The position numbers and the translations under genes were made by a program. Positions 17,506-23,833 of a stretch of 23,833 nt of DNA are shown piece by piece. Under the pieces are notes generated by a model. It made no database searches. It was not told the origin of the DNA and saw only the letters and a program-made list of their open reading frames with translations. The number at the start of each line of letters is the position of its first letter. The stretch's first letter is position 1. The stretch comes from Isotricha intestinalis. Taxonomy: Eukaryota; Ciliophora; Litostomatea; Vestibuliferida; Isotrichidae. Where the stretch lies: NCBI GenBank assembly GCA_023807065.1, contig JAJJLU010000677.1:1-23833 (forward strand). Reading direction: 5' to 3'.

Positions 17506-19488
17506 TTATTTTTCACTTTTATTTTTAGGAGAAATTGTATTATTAATTATTTTAAAATTTAAATTACTTCCAATACCTTTAGATCTAGAATAAATATCCA
17601 TTACTTTGTATTTTCCTAAAGATTTAATTAATTTACTAGTTGAAATTTTATGAATTTTATCTTGATTAGAAATATTACTTTTATTAGGACTTTTTAAATT
17701 TAAATTATTTGTTGTTATTGTTAACATTTTTTTATCTAAACCAGAACAGCTTCTATAAACTGAATTTTGATTATTTGAAGTTGAAATTGTATTTATTTTT
17801 AATTCTATACTCCTTCCTTTATTTCTTGAAAATTTTTTTGTCTTTTCTACTATTATATTTTTCAAATTATTACATATCGTTAAATCAACTTTATCATTTT
17901 TACTTAATTGATTTTTCAATTTGGAAGATATTATTTCTTGAAATTGATTATTTGAAATATTTATTTGATTATTAATATTGATATTAAAATTCTGGATTTG
18001 TTTATTGTTGTTAATATTATTATTATTGTTACTATTTGTTCTATGATGACTTGGATTTTTTAAAGAATTTGATTTATGTTCATTCATGAATAATGTTGCA
18101 AGTGTTATTTTTACGATATCATCATTATTATTTGTGTAATTTATATGGTGATTTTGAACTTTTTTATTAATAATTTTATTATTTTTTAAGGTTTTTTTAT
18201 TTTTATTTATAGAATATGAACTTCCTATTCTTTTCTTATTTGTACTATTATTGTTTTTTCTTAAACTAGAAGTATTATTATTTATATTTGTTGGACACTT
18301 TTTTGTTTTGTTTGAATGATTTAAATTTGATATTGTTGAATTTGTGAAATTTTTTTTACTTTTTTTACTTATTAAATTATCTATTGAATACATATTCTTT
18401 TGATGAATGATATTTTTTTGAAATTTATTTAATAAATTTTCTACTTTTTGAGTATTGAATAAACCAATTCCTACTTTTTTAGAATTATTTGATTTATTAT
18501 TATAAGTTTGGAATTTTAAATCTAATTTAGTTAATGTATGTAAGTTATTGTTAGAAGATTGAGTATTTTGATTTCTACTTTTTTTTATATTTTTAACTTT
18601 AAATTGTATCTGACTTTTTGTATGACTACTTTTCTCATCTTTTATGCTATCTCTGAAATTACTATTTTTACTTTTTGAATTAATTTTTTTTTTTTGACAC
18701 AAAGCAGTATAAGATAATAATTTAGAATTTTTTTGGTTAGGATTTACTGAGTAATTCATATAATGTTGACTTATTTTTGGTTGATAAGCTTTTTTATTTT
18801 TAATTAATTTTTTACCATTTAATGCATTAATGGCATTTAAGAGGCTTTCTTCATTTGAATTTTTTGTGTATAAAAAACTTTGATTAGATATAAAATCATT
18901 TGGTTGAAGATTTATTGTTAATTCTGAATTTTCTTCTGTTTGAATTATTCCTAAACTTGTTTCATCAATTTGCTTTTTTATTATATCATTGAACATGGTT
19001 TTTTCAATTTTTGATTTTGAAACTTTATAAGATTCATCATCATCTTCAAATAATCCTTCATCAAAATTAATTTTATCTTTTTTGTTTTTAAAATTCTGAT
19101 TATAATATATTTCAGCTTTTTTTTCACTATGTTCTTGAATAATATCATTTATTTCAAAATTACGAAATGTAGGTTTACAAAAAAATTTTAAATAATTTTT
19201 ATAAAAATTTGCAAAACGAGGAATTCTATCTTTGCTTTCATTTGTTCTATAAAATCTTTTAAAAAATTCATCTATAAAATCTAAAATCATATAATCTTTA
19301 AACATTGTAACTAAATGGCAATTTTTATTAAATATAAGAACATCCATTATCATATTTATATAATTGTCTTTTCTATTTTCTGGGAAGTATTTTTTCTTAA
19401 ATTTTAATTGTGCTCTTATTTTTATTTCATACATTAACATTTTATCATATGATACTGATAGTTCTTCATTTTCTTCTTGAGTTTTCAT
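17506..19488 (-). CDS. Unknown protein, conserved-looking helical N-terminus plus Asn/Ser/Lys-rich tail
   Basis: Encodes 660 residues, complete, TAA stop. Residues 1-140 look globular and helical, with aromatic-rich runs MIMDVLIFNKNCHLVTMFKD (46-65), ILDFIDEFFKRFYRT and IPRFANFYKNYLKFFCKPTF. These are followed by KKAEIYYNQNFKNKK and an acidic patch (FDEGLFEDDDES). The pattern of an aromatic helical domain followed by an AExYYN-type motif recalls uncharacterised ciliate proteins, but I cannot name the family. The remaining roughly 500 residues are Asn/Ser/Lys-rich low complexity, with Asn-runs near 490 (SNNNNNINNN) encoded by A/T-rich triplet repeats. They are probably disordered. There is no membrane segment. 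The first in-frame ATG is taken as the start. Confidence 0.78.
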   Translation of the reverse strand: MKTQEENEELSVSYDKMLMYEIKIRAQLKFKKKYFPENRKDNYINMIMDVLIFNKNCHLVTMFKDYMILDFIDEFFKRFYRTNESKDRIPRFANFYKNYLKFFCKPTFRNFEINDIIQEHSEKKAEIYYNQNFKNKKDKINFDEGLFEDDDESYKVSKSKIEKTMFNDIIKKQIDETSLGIIQTEENSELTINLQPNDFISNQSFLYTKNSNEESLLNAINALNGKKLIKNKKAYQPKISQHYMNYSVNPNQKNSKLLSYTALCQKKKINSKSKNSNFRDSIKDEKSSHTKSQIQFKVKNIKKSRNQNTQSSNNNLHTLTKLDLKFQTYNNKSNNSKKVGIGLFNTQKVENLLNKFQKNIIHQKNMYSIDNLISKKSKKNFTNSTISNLNHSNKTKKCPTNINNNTSSLRKNNNSTNKKRIGSSYSINKNKKTLKNNKIINKKVQNHHINYTNNNDDIVKITLATLFMNEHKSNSLKNPSHHRTNSNNNNNINNNKQIQNFNININNQINISNNQFQEIISSKLKNQLSKNDKVDLTICNNLKNIIVEKTKKFSRNKGRSIELKINTISTSNNQNSVYRSCSGLDKKMLTITTNNLNLKSPNKSNISNQDKIHKISTSKLIKSLGKYKVMDIYSRSKGIGSNLNFKIINNTISPKNKSEK

Positions 19489-20090
19489 TTAATTTTTTTT
19501 AATTTGTTTTTAAATATAAAATTCAAATTAATTTGAAATATATATATATATATTATTTAAAAATTTAAAACAAAAAATTTTATTTACATAAAAAATTGTT
19601 TAATTATCTCATTATTTTAATAATTGTATGTTTTTATATATAATTAAAAAACCATCATTGTAAATTTTAATCATATATTTGAACTGAAGAAGATAAATTT
19701 TTTGTATAAAAATGGTATATGATTTTAACCTTTAAGTGTTTCTCTCAAATCATTATGCATTCATGAACCATTAAATTTTAGTTATAATTTATTGAATTAT
19801 GATTATCGCTTTAATTTATTTTATAATTTACATTTTAGATAATTTATTTTTTTGAATATTAAGGGATGTATTTAAATCAAAATGAAATGTTCTTTTATTA
19901 TTAATTAATGGTAATATATCTTTTTATTTTTTTTATGTGATTTTTTTCAACAAGTTTGGAATGTTATGATTATAATTTAAATAAACACAATAAAAATTTT
20001 CATAAAATTGATTTGAATATATCCCAATTTTAGTCTAATTTAATATCATTAATTTATTAATTAAAATAATTTTTTGATTTTAATAAAAAA
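19489..20090. promoter_or_regulatory. Divergent intergenic region with a 16-bp palindrome
   Basis: These 602 bp lie between divergent starts. TTCAAATTAATTTGAA at 19522-19537 is a perfect 16-bp inverted repeat. It is about 34 bp upstream of the minus-strand start codon and is followed by a short TA run (about 19539-19553). Such palindromes occur by chance in A/T-rich DNA, so a role is uncertain. No ORF of coding character was seen on either strand. Confidence 0.3.
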
Positions 20091-20258
20091 ATGGACAAAG
20101 ATTCCAATGACCAACATGAAAAAGAAAAAAAGAAAGGAAAAGTACATTGGACAAATGATACTAAGAATAATACGTCAAATTCTAATAGTGATGATATTTA
20201 TCATAAAAGACAAAAAACTCCTGTTAAACATAAAAATGTTAATCAGGAAGAAGATTAA
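20091..20258 (+). CDS. PPP1R11: PP1 inhibitor-3-like small protein (PPP1R11/YPI1 family)
   Basis: Encodes 55 residues. An ATG after an A-run (aaaaaaATGGAC) starts it and TAA at 20256-20258 ends it. It reads MDKDSNDQHEKEKKKGKVHW (1-20), then TNDTKNNTSNSNSDDIYHKR (21-40). The family core, as I know it from PPP1R11/YPI1, is KVxWTxDTxDN, then a basic/Ser stretch, then CCIYxK. Here KVHWTNDTKNN (17-27) and IYHKRQ (36-41) match at the right spacing. KVHW is the RVxF-type docking motif for PP1 catalytic subunit. The usual Cys pair before IY is replaced by Asp-Asp (34-35). The protein is shorter than human inhibitor-3 (126 residues) and intrinsically disordered in character. An overlapping longer frame (20074-20277) is a shadow with implausible Ile/Leu/Lys composition. 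Confidence 0.75.
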   Translation: MDKDSNDQHEKEKKKGKVHWTNDTKNNTSNSNSDDIYHKRQKTPVKHKNVNQEED

Positions 20259-20558
20259 TAACTTTATTATTTCATAATTTATTTTAAATTTATAAATTTT
20301 AAGTAATGGACTATTTAGTTATTAAAAATTTATTTTTATAAATTTAATTTTTTCATTTTCATGAGAAAAAGAAAAGAAACTCTAATTTAAAAAAAATAGA
20401 ATAAATTTTAATTTTTGATTATATTTTTTAAATATAAAAAAAAATATTATCAAAATATAACTTTATTCTTTATTTCACTTTTTCAAAATTTATAAAATTA
20501 TAAAAATTAATATAATAACCATTTTTATATCAATAATCTAAAAATTCCATTTAAAAAA
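20259..20558. other. Spacer before thioredoxin-fold-like gene
   Basis: These 300 bp are A/T-rich between two plus-strand genes, with an A-run directly before the next ATG. I see no other element. Confidence 0.5.
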
Positions 20559-21644
20559 ATGAAATTGAAAAATACTTTAGATAGAGCATTGAAATTTTCA
20601 TATGATATAGATTTACCAATTCCATATATGAAGAATAAAGCTCCAATTTTTTTTCAAGATGCTTATCAATATCCAATCCCAGATATAGAAACTTCTTATA
20701 CAAAAAATATAGAAAATATGCCAGAATTAATTAATATAATTTCCGAACAATTAAATCAATCCCCAAATCAATCAATATCAATAATTTTAAATGAAAAAGT
20801 AAATATAGATGGAATCAAAAGAGATATAGAAATTAATGGTCAAATTCCAAAAAAATTTGAAAATTCAGTATTAAATTTTAAAGATGATTTATTTTCTACT
20901 TTAACTTCCACAAAAAGTTTTTATGATATAAATGATGAAAAGTGTTGGAAAATAGAAAATTTACCTGGAAAAGGAAATAAATTTGAATCACCTAAAGTAT
21001 ATGATATTAATGGTAATGAAAGTATAATTAACTTAAATGGAAATAATTATGATGGAGTTTTTATTTATGATGATGAAAAAGATTTTGAACTGTTTAAAAA
21101 TAATATTAAAAATTTAAATATCATTTGTATTTGTAAAACTAATTCTTTTTTTCAAAGAAAAAAAAAATTAATTAATGAAGGTTGTTTAAATCAATATCCC
21201 CATTATTTTGTTAACGGAAAAAATGAAGATTTTAAAAATTTGGATTTACCAAAAATTATTATTGTAAATGAAAGAGGGATTGTTTATTTAAATTATAAAC
21301 TTGATAAAGAAAAAATTAAAGATTTTGAAAATAATATAATTTACTCAAATGATGGTAAAAGTGAAAATTTAAATGAATGGTTATTTAATGGTGATAATGA
21401 ACAAAAATTAAATGTTGTAAGAAAAATAAATTTATATTTAAGGAATAAAGGATATAATAATGTAAATTTTTCACTGAATTCTAAGTCTATAATACAAAAA
21501 AATAATAATATTATTAGAGAAACTGTTCCTACTTTTACAGGGGTTGTTCCTATGAATATGAAAGAAGATTATGAAAAAATAATTAGAGAAATATCTAGAG
21601 ACTTACAATTTGAAAATTCTTTAAATAATGTGAAGTATCAATAA
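20559..21644 (+). CDS. Unknown protein with thioredoxin-fold-like central region
   Basis: Encodes 361 residues, complete, TAA stop. The N-terminus has Pro/Tyr-rich segments (DLPIPYMKNKAPIFFQDAYQ, 18-37; YPIPDIETSY, 38-47). Residues 146-250 have the layout of a peroxiredoxin or thioredoxin-like fold: KVYDINGNESIINLNG (146-161), a strand DGVFIY (165-170), a helix, a strand LNIICICKT (186-194), a helix, then LPKIIIVNERGIVYLNY (230-246). That last segment has Pro before a strand and a NxxG turn, like the cis-Pro strand-hairpin of redoxins. No CxxC or peroxidatic TxxC motif is present, although Cys190, Cys192 and Cys209 lie in the region, so catalysis is doubtful. The C-terminus (320-361) is a short segment ending in a charged helix. 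The fold assignment is inference from pattern only. Confidence 0.78.
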   Translation: MKLKNTLDRALKFSYDIDLPIPYMKNKAPIFFQDAYQYPIPDIETSYTKNIENMPELINIISEQLNQSPNQSISIILNEKVNIDGIKRDIEINGQIPKKFENSVLNFKDDLFSTLTSTKSFYDINDEKCWKIENLPGKGNKFESPKVYDINGNESIINLNGNNYDGVFIYDDEKDFELFKNNIKNLNIICICKTNSFFQRKKKLINEGCLNQYPHYFVNGKNEDFKNLDLPKIIIVNERGIVYLNYKLDKEKIKDFENNIIYSNDGKSENLNEWLFNGDNEQKLNVVRKINLYLRNKGYNNVNFSLNSKSIIQKNNNIIRETVPTFTGVVPMNMKEDYEKIIREISRDLQFENSLNNVKYQ

Positions 21645-22111
21645 AATATCATTTTAATTTTTTTTTTATTTAAAAAAATGTTATAATTTTTTTTTAAAAC
21701 AATATTAAATATTTATAAATAATATAAGATCAAAAGAGATGTGGATAAAAAATGTTTATTCTAAATTTTGTTTTATAAATTTTTTTATGAAAAATTTATT
21801 TTATTAGAAAAAAACAAATTAATATAAAATTAAACTTAAAAAAAATTTGAATGATTTATCATCATTTAAATAATATTTTATATAATTGGAGAATTTTATT
21901 TTTATATGATTTTCAATATATTTTTTTCATTTATTTACTTTTTTTCATTGAGAATAAGAAAAAATAATTAAAGTATTTTTTTAATCTGTCCATTTAAAAT
22001 GAACATTTATTTTCTAAAAAAAATATAATTTATTTTATTAATAAAAGTATTATAGATAATTAAAATGATTTAAAAAAAATTTTAAATATTTATTTTATTC
22101 CAAATTGAATG
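21645..22111. other. Convergent intergenic region
   Basis: These 467 bp of A/T-rich sequence lie between the 3' ends of two convergent genes. There are homopolymer T and A runs and no ORF worth reporting. I see nothing else. Confidence 0.5.
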
Positions 22112-23656
22112 TTATTTTTTATTATTTTCGACAAAACTTACTTCCTTTTTATTGGCATTATCATTTTTATTATAAATAAAAATATTTTTATTTATTAAAT
22201 CAATTTTATTTTGAAGTTTATCAAAAAAATTTAAATTATTTGAATAAAGACAATTTAACATTTCTTTTTCTAATTTCATAACATTAATACATTTTTTTCT
22301 TTTTTCAAAAAAAATTTTAGCTTTTTCTGAATTTAAAGAAAGAATTTGAATTAAAATAAAATCTTTTAATATTTGATAAATATACCCATAATCAATTATT
22401 CTCTGAAATTGATAAATTTCAAAATCTTCTTGTTCTTTATCTTTTTCAAAAAAAATGAAAGAATTCTCTTGTTCATTTAAAAGATTATTATTAGTAGTAG
22501 AAAAATTATTTCTATTTTTAGGTTCGAAAATAGTATTTTTTTTCATAAAAAAATTATTTTTATTTTTAACAAATTTTTCCTCACTAGGTCTATTAAAAGC
22601 AGATAAATTCAAAACACAATTTTTTTGATTAAGAGCTGTTGATGTTAAATTTCTTTTAAAAGTTAAAGTCCTACTTCTTCTTTTAGATAAATTAGATTTA
22701 ATTGTATTATACATTAAAAAAGAATTAGTAATTCTTCCAATTAAATTAAAAATAAAGAAATAAAAATTAATAAATCCACCAAAAGAAGAAATATCAGAAT
22801 CTAAATCATAACCTTTAAATATATATTGTGTTCTCCATCCAGAATAATAAATATGAATATAATTATATCCAATAGAATCTAAAAATTCTTCATTATCTGA
22901 GATTTCAGTTTTTTCTATAATTACATAATCTTCTGATTCATTTTTAAAATCAAAAATAAAATTATTTTTATAAATTATTTGAAGTTTTGATAAATATATA
23001 TTTATTGTTTTACTCCTTGTTGAAGATTCATTTATATATAAGATTTTTACTCGCTTTTTTAATGGATTATAATAATTTGTTATTGAAGGATAAATAAATG
23101 GAAGTAAAATTTTAATGTCAAAAAATGAATTTGTGTTATTGTTTATAATTTCAAAAAAAGTAGAAGCAAAAACTATTTTTCTAGGGTCATCACTATCTTC
23201 TAAATTTATATTATTTAAATCATAATTAATACATTCATTAAAATTCTCATGTTTTATTAACTTTGGATCAGAATAAATATTTTTACTATTATTTGATAAT
23301 GAAAAAGAATTATATTTTATATTGTCTTGAATAGAAAAATTATTATCTGAACAAATTGCAATTGAAAAATTATTTAATTTTATTGGAATTTCTTGATCGT
23401 TGAATGTATTTATCTTTAGTGAATAATGATCTTTTATTATTAAGCGGTAAATTATTAAAGTTATTTTTATAAATATTATAAGAAATAAAAATAGTGTTAA
23501 AACTGAACCATATATCGATTTTTGTTCATTTTGATAAAATAATGAAGGTAAATAGATTGTTCCAAATAAATCCAATCGAACAAAAAAATTATTTTTTTTG
23601 TTTGAATAATCATATTTGTTTTTTTTGCCAAATAAAAGTAAACTATTGAAACCCAT
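22112..23656 (-). CDS. Two-span membrane protein, ciliate-type, telomere-proximal
   Basis: Encodes 514 residues, complete, TAA stop. After a basic cytosolic N-terminus with RLDLFGTIYLPSLFYQN (27-43) comes a membrane span (about 51-73, SVLTLFLFLIIFIKITLIIY). A roughly 215-residue extracytosolic loop with Asn-X-Ser/Thr sites and Cys102 and Cys142 follows. The second span is at 290-315 (SSFGGFINFYFFIFNLIGRI), with a Gly-Gly motif at its start. The cytosolic tail (about 316-514) is basic, then Asn/Lys/Glu-rich with helical segments. DxFG before the first span and a GG-led second span match, in my recollection, an expanded uncharacterised two-span family of ciliates, but I cannot name it. The topology recalls trimeric two-span channels such as P2X, but no P2X motif is visible. 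The start codon is about 118 bp from the telomere array, so its whole promoter must lie in that space. Confidence 0.8.
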   Translation of the reverse strand: MGFNSLLLFGKKNKYDYSNKKNNFFVRLDLFGTIYLPSLFYQNEQKSIYGSVLTLFLFLIIFIKITLIIYRLIIKDHYSLKINTFNDQEIPIKLNNFSIAICSDNNFSIQDNIKYNSFSLSNNSKNIYSDPKLIKHENFNECINYDLNNINLEDSDDPRKIVFASTFFEIINNNTNSFFDIKILLPFIYPSITNYYNPLKKRVKILYINESSTRSKTINIYLSKLQIIYKNNFIFDFKNESEDYVIIEKTEISDNEEFLDSIGYNYIHIYYSGWRTQYIFKGYDLDSDISSFGGFINFYFFIFNLIGRITNSFLMYNTIKSNLSKRRSRTLTFKRNLTSTALNQKNCVLNLSAFNRPSEEKFVKNKNNFFMKKNTIFEPKNRNNFSTTNNNLLNEQENSFIFFEKDKEQEDFEIYQFQRIIDYGYIYQILKDFILIQILSLNSEKAKIFFEKRKKCINVMKLEKEMLNCLYSNNLNFFDKLQNKIDLINKNIFIYNKNDNANKKEVSFVENNKK

Positions 23657-23774
23657 TTTTTCAAATTTTTATTTAAAATGATTTTTCAAAAGCATAATAA
23701 AAAATATAAATAAATATAAAATAAAATAAACCTTAACCTTAAAAATAAATTAAAAACAATATTTTTTTTAGTTT
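23657..23774. promoter_or_regulatory. Minimal subtelomere / promoter of the last gene
   Basis: These 118 bp of A/T-rich DNA lie between the last start codon and the telomere. They contain one tandem near-repeat, CCTTAACCTTAA (about 23731-23742), whose C-rich strand loosely recalls telomeric motifs. No subtelomeric satellite is present. Confidence 0.45.
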
Positions 23775-23833
23775 TTGGGGATTGGGGATTGGGGATTGGG
23801 GATTGGGGATTGGGGATTGGGGATTGGGGATTG
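23775..23833 (+). repeat. Telomere: (ATTGGGG)n, G-strand running to the right end
   Basis: TTGGGG at 23775-23780 is followed by seven perfect ATTGGGG heptamers and a partial ATTG to the final base, 59 bases in all with no variants. A G-rich 5'-to-3' array at the very end of the sequence is what a right-hand chromosome end looks like. The unit is the Tetrahymena hexamer TTGGGG plus one A. The template boundary and true length are not visible because the window ends inside the array. Confidence 0.95.

Noticed and set aside
18000..18040. Trinucleotide repeat (Asn codons) as a regulatory or mobile repeat
   Set aside because: It lies in frame within the Asn-rich tail of the 660-residue protein and is explained as coding low complexity.
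20074..20277. A 67-codon plus-strand frame
   Set aside because: It is a shadow of the PP1 inhibitor-3-like gene in another phase. The 20091-20258 frame has the family motif.
1..23833. tRNA genes, CRISPR arrays, insertion sequences, integrase or transposase genes
   Set aside because: I looked for cloverleaf-like patches with raised G+C in all gaps, for spaced direct repeats, and for recombinase-like proteins. None was found by eye.

Overview
This is an extremely A+T-rich eukaryotic window ending in a telomere. The last 59 bases are a perfect G-rich heptamer array (ATTGGGG) running off the right end, so this is the right end of a linear chromosome. The outermost gene starts only about 120 bp inside the array. 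The genes are compact and intronless wherever a family can be checked. They include an LC8 dynein light chain and a large adenylate cyclase fused to a voltage-sensor-like membrane domain. Together this suggests a protist, most likely a ciliate macronuclear chromosome. A standard-code, very A+T-rich lineage such as the litostome/rumen ciliates fits, but that assignment is inference. All 12 genes with a visible end stop with TAA. No TAG or TGA occurs in any of these frames as a stop or as a sense codon.

Layout. 1-141: 5' end of an unknown minus-strand gene that runs off the left edge. About 630-2840: a gene graveyard with frameshifted, stop-riddled ORF remnants on both strands, one carrying MORN-like residues, plus a small island of unusual base composition at 2250-2325 that may be a decayed rRNA fragment or a structured RNA. 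3275-8196: two minus-strand genes, the spliceosome-associated CTNNBL1 homolog and a 1104-residue unknown repeat protein. 8741-11691: a ribosome block with PNO1 and eL6 on plus and uL16 on minus. 11826-16514: a TORTIFOLIA1-like HEAT-repeat protein and the 984-residue membrane adenylate cyclase, both minus. 16984-17256: LC8 on plus. 17506-19488: an Asn-rich unknown protein on minus. 20091-20258: a 55-residue PP1 inhibitor-3 (PPP1R11/YPI1)-like gene on plus. 20559-21644: a protein with a thioredoxin-fold-like region on plus. 22112-23656: a two-span membrane protein on minus, next to the telomere.

Functional themes. There are three ribosome genes (PNO1 for 40S maturation, eL6 and uL16 for 60S), one splicing factor, two probable microtubule-linked proteins (LC8 and the TORTIFOLIA1-like protein), and two signalling components (the cyclase and the PP1 inhibitor). 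They look like ordinary chromosomal neighbours, each with its own promoter. No operon-like arrangement, mobile element, CRISPR array or tRNA gene was seen. The most unusual items are the telomere heptamer, the cyclase with Thr in place of the transition-state Arg, the degenerate beta-beta-helix repeat protein, and the pseudogene field with its odd island.
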